Shown piece after piece: positions 42,783-52,327 of a stretch of DNA of 64,000 nt. A model generated the notes under the pieces. It saw only the letters and a list, made by a program, of their open reading frames with translations, ran no database searches and was not told where the DNA came from. Within the stretch, counting starts at the first letter, position 1. Every line of letters starts with the position of its first letter. Where the stretch lies: contig NZ_JACVVD010000006.1 in assembly GCF_014534655.1 (NCBI RefSeq), positions 124,001 through 188,000 on the forward strand. Direction: 5' to 3'. This DNA comes from Paenibacillus sedimenti. GTDB lineage: Bacteria > Bacillota > Bacilli > Paenibacillales > NBRC-103111. The position numbers were made by a program, and so were the translations under genes.

Positions 42783-42911
42783 GATTGATTAAGTCAATCA
42801 ATATTAGATTAAAAATTTTTCTGCCTATTACCCGCATCATGGAAAAAGAGTCATATTGTATTCCTCCTTTCTCTTTTCGTAGTTTTTGATTGATTAAATC
42901 AGTCAATATTA
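42783..42911. promoter_or_regulatory. Two TetR-type operators 105 bp apart around a mini-ORF
   Basis: GATTGATTAAGTCAATCAAT (42783 onward) and GATTGATTAAATCAGTCAAT (42888 onward) share a TTGAYTTAATCAATC-type palindrome and begin 105 bases apart, close to ten helical turns. Between them, on the minus strand, AAAGGAGG leads to an 18-base reading frame (42854-42837; Met-Thr-Leu-Phe-Pro-stop). The proximal site overlaps the likely promoter of the monooxygenase gene. Confidence 0.7.
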
Positions 42912-42995
42912 AAATAATACAATTTCCTGCATCTGTCAATAGTGATAAAACAAAACTTAACCCCGAGGCTGCCCTCAGGGTTTATCGTTACAATG

Positions 42996-43655
42996 CTATT
43001 CACTTTGTCCGGCTAATTTCGCCCATTTCGCTTTCAGTGCGGCTGCCACTTCGGCAAAAATTTGTTCCGTCGTTTTCCCTTCCGTACTGATGCCTAATTT
43101 GGCTGCCCGCTCGTTTAGGTTTTCCACTTTTTTCGCCTCTCTGGCTTCAGCAAGAGCTTCGCGGATTTGTTTCGGAGTCAGGCCGTCTGTCGAGATGCCG
43201 GCTTCAGCCGCTTTGGCCTGCAGCTTCGTTAAAGCTGCTGCTTTGATCTCTTCTTTGAGCTGCTTGTTCGTCTTGCCCTCGGTGCTGATGCCAAGCTTCG
43301 TCGCTTTCTCTTGCAGCTTCACCAGGACAGCCGCTTGAATTTCCGTTTTGAGCTGCTCGGCGGTTTTGCCGTCCGTGCTGATGCCAAGTTTAGCAGCCGC
43401 TTTGTTTAAACGCTCTGTTTGATGCTCGTCTACCGCAGCTTTGATTTCAGCTTTAATTTGCTCATTCGTCTTGCCTTCGGTGGAAATGCCGAGAATTTGC
43501 GCTTTTTCCTGCAGCAGCTGTTTCCAAGGATGGAAGGAGCTGCTTGTCGATGCAGCCGCACCTCCTTGCGTAGTCGTGTCGGCAGCGAACGCTGCGACCG
43601 GAACGGATAATGCAATTGCGCCTACCAAAGCTAGTCCTGTTAATTTTTTCAACAT
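42996..43655 (-). CDS. Secreted protein with LGISTEGKT repeats
   Basis: 219 residues from the ATG at 43655 (GAGGAG upstream). A signal peptide ends near AAFAADTTT. The rest is about five repeats of 30-37 residues: a Lys/Ala/Glu-rich helix, then LGIST(E/D)GKT and a second helix with EQIKAEIKAA. The repeats look like a chain of short helix pairs, and the last one loosely ends as AKLAGQSE. No enzyme motif. The gene follows the sensor kinase on the same strand, so the two-component system probably controls it. Confidence 0.85.
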   Translation of the reverse strand: MLKKLTGLALVGAIALSVPVAAFAADTTTQGGAAASTSSSFHPWKQLLQEKAQILGISTEGKTNEQIKAEIKAAVDEHQTERLNKAAAKLGISTDGKTAEQLKTEIQAAVLVKLQEKATKLGISTEGKTNKQLKEEIKAAALTKLQAKAAEAGISTDGLTPKQIREALAEAREAKKVENLNERAAKLGISTEGKTTEQIFAEVAAALKAKWAKLAGQSE

Positions 43656-43720
43656 AAGTATCGCTCCTCGGTTTCGTATTTGTCTTTGCCTTACGAGACC
43701 TATACTACCCGATAAATATG

Positions 43721-45124
43721 TCATAAGTTTGTCATCGGCGAAGCCGGCAAAAAAATCGCAAAGACCGTCCCCTGCCCCGCCTGCGAATGCACGCGGATCG
43801 TGCCTCCGTGGGCCTCTACAATATGTTTGCAAATTGTTAGTCCCAGCCCTGCGCCAGAGCGGTTGCGGCTCTCATCCGCCTTATAGAACCGATCAAAAAG
43901 ACGCGGCAGTTTATCGGGTGAAATGCCCGGACCGTTGTCCCAAACTTCGATCCAGCTTTCTTTTTTCACGGATTTCACGCGTATTCCCGCCGAAGAACCT
44001 TCCGGAATGTGATTGATCGCATTATCCAGCAAATTGATAAGAACCTGCCTCAGCCGATCAACGTCTGCATGAATAACAAACGGCTTACCCTCCTCCGTAG
44101 ACAGCTCAATATGCTTGGCCTTGGCTTTCATTTTCAGTTGAGTCACCACCAGCGCCATCAGCTCCGTAACATCAACCCGCTCCAGTTCAAGCTTCACTCT
44201 CTTCTCCTCAAAAGAAGACAGCTGGAGCAAGTCGTCCACCATATTGCTCAGCCGGATCGTTTCACCTAGCGAGACTTGGATAAAATCTTGCGCATCCTTC
44301 GGCTCGACGACGCCGTCGACAATCCCTTGCAGCGAAGCGCGAATCGTCGTCAGCGGCGTACGCAGCTCATGGGAGATTTCGGAGAGAAACCGTTTGCGGC
44401 CCTCTTCGACTTTTTCCAATTTACCGGCCATCCGGTTGAGTGAGCCTGCGAGAGAAGCGATCTCATCCTTGCCCCGCACCTCGACTCTGCCGCTGAAATC
44501 CCCCATAGCCAGCGCCTCGGCCCTCCTGCTCATCGAATGAATCGGCTTCACGAAATGTCGGGAAACGAAGTATAAGACCGTTATCGCCAATAAGCTGACA
44601 AGCAGCGCAGATACGAAGATCGCACGGTTAATTCCATTGATCGTACTTTGGATGTTCACGATAGGCGTGTATAGAAAAATGCCGCCAACGACCCGATTGT
44701 CCAGCGTAACGGGCCGGCCGACAATCAACATCTTCACATTGCTGTTCTGGGCAAAGCTGCTCCGTACCGTAACCGGTTCCCCGCTCAACAGCTTATCGAC
44801 CCATTCTTTGCGTGCCGGCGCTTCGCCGACCGATGTGAATTTATCCGAATTCAGCTTAGGGCTCCTGATCACCGAGATCCGAACATTAGATGTCTTCTCG
44901 ATTGAGCTGATTTGTTTACGAAAATCTCTCGGGAGCATCGCATTATCGAACAAATCCTTCGTCAGCTCCTCCACTTGGGCGACCTTTTCCAGAAGAAGCT
45001 TCTCGCTGCGGTCGTACGTTTTTTGCTTCATGGAGTGGCTAATCGTGCCGGAGATCGCTGTAATCGACACAATCGTAATGCTGATATAAATGAATAATAG
45101 CTTACTATAAAAAGAATTCAGCAT
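43721..45124 (-). CDS. Sensor histidine kinase (HAMP, HisKA, HATPase)
   Basis: 467 residues. Two membrane helices (about 10-30 and 160-182) enclose an extracytoplasmic sensor domain. A HAMP domain is at about 185-235. The HisKA box is SEISHELRTPLTTIRASLQG. The ATPase has N box VLINLLDNAINHI, DNGPGI and GAGLGLTI. The start overlaps the regulator stop by seven bases. Signal unknown; a secreted repeat protein follows. Confidence 0.95.
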   Translation of the reverse strand: MLNSFYSKLLFIYISITIVSITAISGTISHSMKQKTYDRSEKLLLEKVAQVEELTKDLFDNAMLPRDFRKQISSIEKTSNVRISVIRSPKLNSDKFTSVGEAPARKEWVDKLLSGEPVTVRSSFAQNSNVKMLIVGRPVTLDNRVVGGIFLYTPIVNIQSTINGINRAIFVSALLVSLLAITVLYFVSRHFVKPIHSMSRRAEALAMGDFSGRVEVRGKDEIASLAGSLNRMAGKLEKVEEGRKRFLSEISHELRTPLTTIRASLQGIVDGVVEPKDAQDFIQVSLGETIRLSNMVDDLLQLSSFEEKRVKLELERVDVTELMALVVTQLKMKAKAKHIELSTEEGKPFVIHADVDRLRQVLINLLDNAINHIPEGSSAGIRVKSVKKESWIEVWDNGPGISPDKLPRLFDRFYKADESRNRSGAGLGLTICKHIVEAHGGTIRVHSQAGQGTVFAIFLPASPMTNL

Positions 45125-45822
45125 GCGTCCGGCCCCTCGAACTTATAGCCGACACCCCAAACCGTGCGGATGCTCCAGTCTTCTTTCCGCTCAGTCATGG
45201 CGGACAGCTTCTGCCGCAGACGCTTGATGTAGAGATCGACGACGCGATCCTCGCCCTCGAAGTCCCAACCCCATATCTTCGCGATGAGATCTTCCCGCGT
45301 GAATACCTGATTCGGGTTGCGCACGAGGAAGAGCAGCAGCTCGTACTCTTTTTTGGGCAGGGCGACCTGCTGCCCTTCTACCGTGACCTCATGCGAAGTC
45401 GCATCCAGCCGCAGGCTGCCGACTTCGTAGACGTTCGTTTGCGCCGAAGAACCCGGTCGCCCCGTCGACCTGCGCAAAATCGTCGCGATGCGGGCGACCA
45501 GCTCATTCGGATCAAAGGGCTTGACCAAATAATCGTCGGCGCCCATCTGCAAACCCTCAATCCGCTCGTCCACTTGCCCTCTTGCCGTCAGCATCAGGAT
45601 CGGCACATCGCTCATCGAGCGAATCTTTTGGCAGACCGACCATCCGTCCCGCTTCGGCAGCATGAGGTCCAGCACGATGAAATCGGGTCGAAGCGCTTCG
45701 AATTGCGCCAGCGCCTGCTCCCCGTCATGAGCAGTCTCCACCGCATAGCCGCTCTTCTGTAAATACAACTTCGTAATCCGGCAAATATTCGGATCATCGT
45801 CTACGACCAGCACAGTTGTCAT
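45118..45822 (-). CDS. OmpR/PhoB-family response regulator
   Basis: 234 residues. Receiver domain with the acidic pocket DDDP near the start, the phosphorylation Asp in IVLDLMLPKRDG and the conserved Lys in DYLVKPFDP. A winged-helix output domain at about 135-230 has EDLIAKIWGWDFEGEDRVVDLYI. It pairs with the kinase downstream by overlap. The family would bind a direct repeat near its own promoter; none is certain. Confidence 0.95.
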   Translation of the reverse strand: MTTVLVVDDDPNICRITKLYLQKSGYAVETAHDGEQALAQFEALRPDFIVLDLMLPKRDGWSVCQKIRSMSDVPILMLTARGQVDERIEGLQMGADDYLVKPFDPNELVARIATILRRSTGRPGSSAQTNVYEVGSLRLDATSHEVTVEGQQVALPKKEYELLLFLVRNPNQVFTREDLIAKIWGWDFEGEDRVVDLYIKRLRQKLSAMTERKEDWSIRTVWGVGYKFEGPDAC

Positions 45823-45926
45823 GAGTTCACTCCTAGTTAAGGGTAGTTACTTTATCTAACGAGCATGCCCAGGCTTAGGCACTGTAAGATCCATTCTGGT
45901 CCTTACAGGCAGATCCTTCCGCCAAA

Positions 45927-46070
45927 CTATACCTGTAGAGGTCAAAAACGGCCTTAAAGATGGAAAATCTGCGATGGTGCTCGAATTTTATACCTGTAAG
46001 AACCTTTTTCGCCCTTTCAGACGGCGACTCCTTCCAAAAGCTATCTGTAAAGGCCAAAAACGGCCTTAAA
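45927..46070. repeat. Intergenic imperfect direct repeat with hairpin core
   Basis: Two units, at about 45927-45966 and 46040-46076, share CTGTARAGGYCAAAAACGGCC and TTAAAGATG. The core AAGGCC-AAAAAC-GGCCTT is a small stem-loop. The unit spacing is about 113 bases. It fills the 45823-46073 gap between the response regulator and the terminator of glnS. Confidence 0.7.
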
Positions 46071-46073
46071 GAT

Positions 46074-46106
46074 GAAAAAAATCCTAGTATACACTAGGAT
46101 TTTTTG
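46074..46106 (-). terminator. Terminator of glnS
   Basis: ATCCTAGT and ACTAGGAT form a perfect eight-base stem around ATAC, with A and T tracts on either side, so it works in both directions. It lies directly after the glnS stop. Confidence 0.92.
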
Positions 46107-46119
46107 GCAAAACTCATCT

Positions 46120-47793
46120 CTACACCTCAAACGAGCTTTTCAGCGACACGATCAGGTTGAACACCAGATGATCGTCCGTCGTATATTTCGAGTCCACGTT
46201 AAAGTAGCCGTGGCGGAAAAACTGGAATTTATCATGCGGCTTCGCCTGCTTCATGTTCTCTTCCACGAAGCCTTGCACGATTTGCAAGGAGTTCGGGTTG
46301 AGGTTCTCCAGGAACGACGCGCCCTCATTCTCTTCATCGTCCAGAATCAGCGGCTCATACAGGCGGAACTCCGCCGGTACCGCGCTTTTCGCATCCACCC
46401 AGTGGATGGTGCCCTTCACTTTACGGCCGGTGAAGCCGCTGCCGCTCTTCGTCTCCACGTCATACGTGCAGTGCAGCTCCACGACTTTGCCATTCTCGTC
46501 TTTGACGAAGTCATTGCACTTGATGAAGTAAGCGTTCTTCAGGCGCACTTCGTTGCCGGGAAATAACCGGAAATATTTGTTTGGCGGGTTCTCCATGAAG
46601 TCGTCCTGCTCGATGTAGATCTCGCGGGAGAACGGAATTTGGCGGGAGCCCATTTCCGGATTTTCCGAGTTATTTTCCGCTTCCAGCATCTCCACTTGAT
46701 CCTCAGGGTAGTTGGTGATCACAACTTTTAGCGGATTAAGAACGCCCATCGTGCGCAGCGCCTTCAGTTTCAAGTCCTCGCGGATGAAGTGGTCGAGCAT
46801 GCGGGCATCGACCGTGCTTGCTCCGCCTCCGCGGGAAACGCCCAATTCGCGAACGAAGTTGCGAATCGCCTCTGGGGTAAACCCTCTGCGGCGAAGCCCC
46901 GAAATGGTCGGCATCCGCGGATCGTCCCAGCCGTCAACCGCCTTCTCATCGACGAGCAGCTTAAGCTTTCTTTTGCTCATCACGGTGTTAGTCAGATTCA
47001 GGCGCACGAATTCATATTGCCTTGGTACACTAGGCATCTCACACTCTTGAATGACCCAATCGTAGAACGGGCGTTGATCTTCAAATTCAAGTGTACAGAT
47101 GGAGTGGGACACGCCCTCAATCGCATCTTCTAACGGATGCGCGAACGCGTACATCGGGTAGATGCACCATTTATCCCCCGTATTGTGGTGATGAGCATGA
47201 ACGATCCGGTAAATGACCGGATCCCGCAAGTTAATGTTCGGCGAAGCCATATCAATCTTAGCGCGGAGCACCTTCTCGCCATTCTGGAAATCGCCCTTGC
47301 GCATTTGCTCGAACAAGCTCAGGTTCTCATCCACACTACGTTCCCGGTAGGGGCTGTTTTGCCCCGGTTCGGTCAAGGTTCCGCGCGTTTCGCGAATTTG
47401 GTCCGCATTGAGGTCATCGACATAAGCGAGTCCTTTACGGATCAGCAGAACAGCACGATTATATATTTCTTCGAAATAGTCGGAAGCAAAGAAAAGACCG
47501 TCCCATTGGTAGCCAAGCCATGCCACGTCTTCCTTGATCGCTTCCACAAATTCCGTATCTTCCTTAACGGGGTTCGTGTCATCAAATCGAAGATTCGTTA
47601 AACCCTTGAAGTCATCGGCCAACTCGAAATTGATACAAATCGATTTCGCATGCCCTATATGAAGGTATCCGTTCGGCTCCGGGGGGAAACGGGTGATAAC
47701 CTGGCTGACTTTGCCTGTTTTCAGATCTTCGATTACAATATTCTTAATGAAATTCGATGGAGTGCTTGTTGGTGTGGCGCTTTTCGTTTCCAT
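46120..47793 (-). CDS. glnS: Glutaminyl-tRNA synthetase
   Basis: 557 residues, the full length of bacterial GlnRS. Class I signatures: HIGH in [16 protein letters not shown] and the KMSKS-like VMSKRKL. The tRNA-Gln acceptor-binding and anticodon-binding barrels follow ([32 protein letters not shown]). It charges tRNA-Gln directly. Most bacilli instead use GluRS plus GatCAB, so this gene is a typical acquisition of only some lineages. Monocistronic. Confidence 0.97.
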   Translation of the reverse strand: METKSATPTSTPSNFIKNIVIEDLKTGKVSQVITRFPPEPNGYLHIGHAKSICINFELADDFKGLTNLRFDDTNPVKEDTEFVEAIKEDVAWLGYQWDGLFFASDYFEEIYNRAVLLIRKGLAYVDDLNADQIRETRGTLTEPGQNSPYRERSVDENLSLFEQMRKGDFQNGEKVLRAKIDMASPNINLRDPVIYRIVHAHHHNTGDKWCIYPMYAFAHPLEDAIEGVSHSICTLEFEDQRPFYDWVIQECEMPSVPRQYEFVRLNLTNTVMSKRKLKLLVDEKAVDGWDDPRMPTISGLRRRGFTPEAIRNFVRELGVSRGGGASTVDARMLDHFIREDLKLKALRTMGVLNPLKVVITNYPEDQVEMLEAENNSENPEMGSRQIPFSREIYIEQDDFMENPPNKYFRLFPGNEVRLKNAYFIKCNDFVKDENGKVVELHCTYDVETKSGSGFTGRKVKGTIHWVDAKSAVPAEFRLYEPLILDDEENEGASFLENLNPNSLQIVQGFVEENMKQAKPHDKFQFFRHGYFNVDSKYTTDDHLVFNLIVSLKSSFEV

Positions 47794-47877
47794 TGTTTGC
47801 CAGCCTTTCTCCCGCGGGTTAAAGTTTTATTTTCTATCATACACTAAATCTTACTAAAATATAAAGGAGCTAGCGTG

Positions 47878-49107
47878 ATGAAGACATTCGAGCAGTACCT
47901 GGATCAATATGCAGAGCTAGCCGTTAAGGTAGGATTAAACGTTCAAAAGGACCAGACCGTGGTCATTATGACCCCGATCGCTTGCGCTGATTTCGTACGT
48001 AAAATTACGAAAAAAGCTTACGAAGCCGGCGCCAAAGACGTTGTCATTGACTGGGACGACGATGAAGTGAAGGCGTTGCGCCTCAAGCATGCGCCGGAGT
48101 CCACGCTTCGCGAGTATCCGATGTGGCGGGCGAACGGACTGGAAGAGATGGCCAAAGGCGGCGCAGCCTTCTTACAAATCTACGCGCCGAACTCGGATTT
48201 GCTCAAGGGTGTAGATCCGGAACGGATCGCCATCTCCGGCAAAGCGGCTGCTACGGCGCGCGAAGGGTTCCTGAAATATTTGCGCAGCAATCAGGTGAAC
48301 TGGTTGATGGTTTCGTACCCGACGGCGGAGTGGTCCGCCAAGGTATTCCCCAACCTCAGCGAAGAGGAACGCATCCAGAAGCTGTGGGAGCAAATCTTCA
48401 AGCTTACCCGCGTGGATACGGAAAATCCGGTTGCTGCGTGGAACGCGCACATACAGAATCTGACCGCCAAACAAGAGATGCTGAACGGCAAAAGATACAA
48501 GCAGCTGCACCTGCAAGCACCTGGCACCGATCTCTACATCGAGCTCGTGCCCAAGCATGTATGGGTCGCTGCCGGCAGCACGACGGACAGCGGTATCTTC
48601 TTCCTGCCGAACATGCCGACGGAGGAAGTGTTCACGATGCCGCTGCGGGGCGGCACGAACGGTACGGTTCGCAGTACGCTGCCGCTGAGCTACCAAGGCT
48701 CGCTGATCGACGGCTTCAGCTTGACGTTCGAGAACGGCAAGGTCGTTAAAGCGACCGCCGAAGTCGGCCAAGAAGTATTGAACAAGATGCTGGATATGGA
48801 TGAAGGCGCCCGCTACTTGGGCGAGGTTGCGCTTGTGCCTTATGACTCGCCGATTTCGCAATCGGGCATTATTTATTACAATACCTTATTCGACGAAAAT
48901 GCATCCTGCCACGTGGCGCTAGGCAATTCCTATCCGTTCAACATCGAAGGCGGAACGGCAATGAGCCCTGAAGAGCTGGCTGAGAACGGCTATAACAAAA
49001 GCCTGATCCACGTCGACTTCATGATCGGCTCCGCCGAGATGGATATCGACGGCATCACGGCTGACGGTACCCGCGAGCCATTGTTCCGCAAAGGCAACTG
49101 GGTTTAA
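47878..49107 (+). CDS. M29 family aminopeptidase (AmpS/PepS-like)
   Basis: About 409 residues. M29 metallopeptidases bind two metals through conserved Glu, His, Tyr and Asp residues; the C-terminal stretch with EVALVPYDSPIS, NASCHVALGNSYPF and HVDFMIGSAEMDIDG matches the family active-site region. It trims N-terminal residues from peptides in the cytoplasm. The ATG at 47878 has AAGGAG eight bases ahead; a GTG at 47875 is three bases upstream. Monocistronic, ending at a strong terminator. Confidence 0.93.
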   Translation: MKTFEQYLDQYAELAVKVGLNVQKDQTVVIMTPIACADFVRKITKKAYEAGAKDVVIDWDDDEVKALRLKHAPESTLREYPMWRANGLEEMAKGGAAFLQIYAPNSDLLKGVDPERIAISGKAAATAREGFLKYLRSNQVNWLMVSYPTAEWSAKVFPNLSEEERIQKLWEQIFKLTRVDTENPVAAWNAHIQNLTAKQEMLNGKRYKQLHLQAPGTDLYIELVPKHVWVAAGSTTDSGIFFLPNMPTEEVFTMPLRGGTNGTVRSTLPLSYQGSLIDGFSLTFENGKVVKATAEVGQEVLNKMLDMDEGARYLGEVALVPYDSPISQSGIIYYNTLFDENASCHVALGNSYPFNIEGGTAMSPEELAENGYNKSLIHVDFMIGSAEMDIDGITADGTREPLFRKGNWV

Positions 49108-49112
49108 AATGT

Positions 49113-49178
49113 AAAACACCGCACGCCGCTTGATTGGGACTCTTGCCGAGTTCTCTCAAGCTGCTGCGGTGTTTTTTT
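49113..49178 (+). terminator. Terminator of the M29 aminopeptidase gene
   Basis: AAAACACCGCA pairs with TGCGGTGTTTT across a 40-base loop, followed by a T run. It may also serve the convergent gene at 49188. Confidence 0.8.
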
Positions 49179-49187
49179 AGCTGCTTT

Positions 49188-50015
49188 TCAATGATGCCCT
49201 GCGTGACTAGGCTGCAAGGTTTTAGTGATGGAGGAGCCTTTCAGCACCCATTTGCCGTCTTTCCACTTCCAGATCGAGTTCACGTATCCAATTGTATCCG
49301 CGTTGGCGATCCCAGTAATCCGCTGTACCCCCCTGAACTCGCAAACACCGTCGCGTTCGACGTCGATAGGCTGCAGCAGACCGTACGGATTGACATCAAC
49401 GATGATCGGCTTGACCACCTTGCCATCCTTGTAAACGCCGAATTGGTCGTAATCCGCTTTCTTTTCTTTGATGTCAATTTTGTAGGATTTGCCGGTCTCC
49501 TTCAGCTTCAATTTCACAACGTAATTGTTCTTGAACGTGGCTGTCACGTGCAGCGGATCGGGAAGCGGGATCGCCGTCGGCACGTTATCCTTGAGCGAAT
49601 AGAGGTAGTAATAAGACAGACCTCCGCTGCCGCCCGTTTCGGCCGACACATAAATCTCAGGCAGCTTGTTCCCGTTGAAATCGCAGAACATCATTTGCGG
49701 GCCATAGCCGCCTTCCAGCGGAATCACCACCTGGTTCTGCCCTTCGCCTGAAACGACTATGAACAACTTGGCATAGTACGGACTTGAGCTGTCCATCTTC
49801 GTGCCAACCAGGGATACGGTATCCAGCTTGCCGTCGCCGGTGACATCGATCTCGCGGGTCTGCAGAAGCTGCCCCTGCGTCGCATTTGGCCCTGGAGGCG
49901 GCAATACCTCATTTTCTTCAGCCATAGCGAAGCCCATCCCCCACAAGGACAAGCAGCCCACAAACAAACTGATCACCGCTGAATGCAGGACGGTTTTTGC
50001 GATCTTTCTGAACAA
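49188..50015 (-). CDS. Secreted protein with FG-GAP/VCBS-like beta repeats
   Basis: 275 residues. Starts with TTG at 50015 (GGAG four bases ahead). Signal peptide at residues 8-32. DVTGDGKLDTVSL and FCDFNGNKLPEIYVSAETGGSGG are calcium-loop-like FG-GAP strands as in beta-propeller or VCBS proteins. A later duplicate carries DVERDGVCEFRGVQRITG, with WKWKDGKWVLKG at the end. It is an extracellular protein of unknown function. Monocistronic. Confidence 0.8.
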   Translation of the reverse strand: MFRKIAKTVLHSAVISLFVGCLSLWGMGFAMAEENEVLPPPGPNATQGQLLQTREIDVTGDGKLDTVSLVGTKMDSSSPYYAKLFIVVSGEGQNQVVIPLEGGYGPQMMFCDFNGNKLPEIYVSAETGGSGGLSYYYLYSLKDNVPTAIPLPDPLHVTATFKNNYVVKLKLKETGKSYKIDIKEKKADYDQFGVYKDGKVVKPIIVDVNPYGLLQPIDVERDGVCEFRGVQRITGIANADTIGYVNSIWKWKDGKWVLKGSSITKTLQPSHAGHH

Positions 50016-50257
50016 AGTGCTCCACTCTTTTCGTCATGAATTTGAAATCGGCCTTATTATTTCAATTTTTTCCATGACCTATTCGGGAGCTAGCATTGAC
50101 TTTTCAAAGGGCTCAGTTGGTTATGGACATTTCCCCACTCGCACATCGCTTCCAAAACGGGAATCAGCGTTCTTCCATACAGTGCGATCAATCAACCGGT
50201 CATTCTCCGAAAAGGAATTCCCCTCACCGAAATCGAAGTTATGGTGACGTAACTTGA

Positions 50258-51220
50258 ATGGATGAGGTGCTTGATTTGAAACTTGATCGACTGCTGGCTA
50301 TTACGATGCTGCTGCTGAACCGGAGACGAATAAGCGCGAAAGAGCTCTCGGAGCGCTTTGAAGTTTCCTTGCGAACGGTATACCGTGACGTCGAGGCGAT
50401 TAACCAGGCCGGAATTCCTGTTGTATCATACGCAGGGAACAGCGGCGGCTATGAAATTATGGATCAGTACCGGCTGGACCGCCAGTTTCTATCTTTAGAA
50501 GAGCTGCAATCCATCATTGTCGGGTTAAAAGGCATCCGCTCGAGTGTAGGAGATCAAGAAATCGGCGGCCTGCTCGATAAGGTCGGCGCACTCGTGGCCA
50601 AATCCGAGCAAAACACCGTCGCTACCATGAACAATCAGCTGATTATCGACATGAATCCATGGCGCAGCGGTAGCGCCGATAAAGAAAAACTGAGCGACCT
50701 GCGCACCGCCATTCGCGAATCGCAACTCGTTTCCTTTCAATATACAACTTCACAGAGCGAGATCTCTGTACGTACAGCGGAGCCGATGGGGATCGTGGTC
50801 AAAGGCTTTGGCTGGTATTTGTACGGATTCTGCTTACTCCGCCAAGATTTTCGGGTTTTCCGGTTGTCCCGCATGAAAGAGCTCAAAGTATTATCCAGAA
50901 CGTTTGTTCGCAAAGAGCATCAGATCGAGTTGCTCGACTACCGCTGGGGCAAAAAAGATTCGTCTTCTCTAGTCAAGCTCGTGCTTCATATACAGCCGAA
51001 CATGCGCGCTCAGGCGGAGGACTATTTTCAGGCGGAGCAAATCGCTGAACAGCCCGACGGCTCGCTTCTCGTCACCGCCTTTCAACCGGACGAGCCTTGG
51101 CTGCATGGGATGCTGCTCAGTTATGGCCCTAGTCTGCGTATTTTGGAACCTGCCCACGTCGCTGAGGCCATCAAGAACAAAGCTCAAAAAATCGTAGATA
51201 TGTATGCGATCCAAACCTGA
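50258..51220 (+). CDS. YafY-type HTH-WYL transcriptional regulator
   Basis: 320 residues. An N-terminal DeoR-like HTH (ISAKELSERFEVSLRTVYRDVEAINQAG) and a WYL ligand domain (WYLYGFCLLRQDFRVFRLSRM; the WYL motif is intact) plus a WCX extension to the end. These regulators sense small ligands or nucleic-acid signals. Start: the ATG at 50258 has a poor site; a TTG at 50276 follows GAGGTG by six bases and may be the true start. It probably controls the DinB gene 75 bases downstream. Confidence 0.9.
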   Translation: MDEVLDLKLDRLLAITMLLLNRRRISAKELSERFEVSLRTVYRDVEAINQAGIPVVSYAGNSGGYEIMDQYRLDRQFLSLEELQSIIVGLKGIRSSVGDQEIGGLLDKVGALVAKSEQNTVATMNNQLIIDMNPWRSGSADKEKLSDLRTAIRESQLVSFQYTTSQSEISVRTAEPMGIVVKGFGWYLYGFCLLRQDFRVFRLSRMKELKVLSRTFVRKEHQIELLDYRWGKKDSSSLVKLVLHIQPNMRAQAEDYFQAEQIAEQPDGSLLVTAFQPDEPWLHGMLLSYGPSLRILEPAHVAEAIKNKAQKIVDMYAIQT

Positions 51221-51294
51221 CAGGATGTTGTCAGTGGGGGTGGTTTATTGTAGGGGTATGAAGCAAATTTACTTAATCCTAGGAGGCCGCCTTT

Positions 51295-51795
51295 ATGTTT
51301 ACGACAATTCAAGATTTTGTTAACGAATGGAACAATGAATCTACAGCTACACAACGCGTGTTGGACACACTCACTGATGAGTCGCTCTCCCAGCGCATCG
51401 CTCCCGAATTCCGTACACTCGGACAACTAGGCTGGCATATTGCCACCACCGTTCATGAAATGCTGTCCCGCACCGGACTAAAGTTCGAAGCGCCTGAAGG
51501 CGAGGAGCTTGCGCCTGACACTGCAAAAACCATCGCAGATACGTATCGCACTGCAGCAGCCGGGCTGACAGCGGCGATCCAGTCCCAATGGACGGATGCT
51601 TCCTTGACAGAAAACGTAGATATGTACGGCATGATGTGGCCCAATAGCCTTACGCTGCGCATGCTCATCTCCCACGAGATCCACCATCGGGGCGAGATGA
51701 TTGTCTTGATGCGCCAAGCCGGCCTGCGCGTGCCGGATATTTACGGCCCAACACGCGAAGATTGGCTGGAGCGCGGCATGCAGCCACTAGTGTAA
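51295..51795 (+). CDS. DinB superfamily four-helix protein
   Basis: 166 residues. Metal-type histidines are in LGWHIATTVHEML and in SHEIHHRGEMIVL, with NEWNNES and TREDWLERG at the ends. DinB-fold proteins bind divalent metal and often act as thiol S-transferases or damage-induced proteins. The AGGAGG site is seven bases ahead of the ATG. It lies between the WYL regulator and a decayed GyrI-like gene with which it was probably co-transcribed. Confidence 0.9.
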   Translation: MFTTIQDFVNEWNNESTATQRVLDTLTDESLSQRIAPEFRTLGQLGWHIATTVHEMLSRTGLKFEAPEGEELAPDTAKTIADTYRTAAAGLTAAIQSQWTDASLTENVDMYGMMWPNSLTLRMLISHEIHHRGEMIVLMRQAGLRVPDIYGPTREDWLERGMQPLV

Positions 51796-51816
51796 GTACT
51801 CATCCAGGGAGGAACG

Positions 51817-52191
51817 ATTCTTATTAACCCGACCCTTGTAAATTTAGAAGGATTCCAAGTAACAGGCATCTCTGCGAGAACCTCGAACGCCCAAGAAGCT
51901 GAGGGGCAAGGTGCCATCCCGAAGTTATGGCAGACATTTTATGAGCAGCAAGTGAGCTTTAAAATTCCTTACTCCGTCCCAAATAGCCCCACGCTAGGGG
52001 TATATACGGATTACGAGAATGGCGTCAATGGTTTATATACTATGCTCATCGGATTAAAAGCAGCGGATATCACCGATGTACCTGTCGGGCTATCTACAAC
52101 AACGATTCCTGCAGGGAAATATGCGGTCTTCACTACCGAAAAAGGCCCGGTTTACCAAAACGTCCCTGCATGCTGGGCTGCAATCTGGTAG
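51817..52191 (+). pseudogene. GyrI-like effector-binding protein, probably decayed
   Basis: An open frame of about 125 codons that reads as a GyrI-like/AraC effector-binding domain (LEGFQVTGISARTSN, TLGVYTDYENGVNGLYTMLIG, TIPAGKYAVFTTEKGPV). It has no ATG, GTG or TTG near a good site: a strong GGGAGG lies just ahead of ATT codons at 51817 and 51823, and the only usual start is a GTG at 51952, halfway through. The C-terminus stops after PACWAAIW, some 30 residues short of family members. Either it uses an ATT start or it has lost both ends. Confidence 0.65.
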
Positions 52192-52212
52192 CGAAACGCG
52201 GACGATCAGATC

Positions 52213-52239
52213 AAAGAGCACAATGAAGTGCTCTTTTTT
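52213..52239 (+). terminator. Terminator of the DinB-GyrI transcript
   Basis: AGAGCAC and GTGCTCT form a perfect stem around AATGAA, followed by TTTTT. Confidence 0.9.
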
Positions 52240-52327
52240 GTTTTAAGCCGCTCACAAATGAATAAAAATTCACTATCCCGGGCACGTTAATTGGGCTTTT
52301 TCATTACATGCCAAGGGGTGATGCCAC

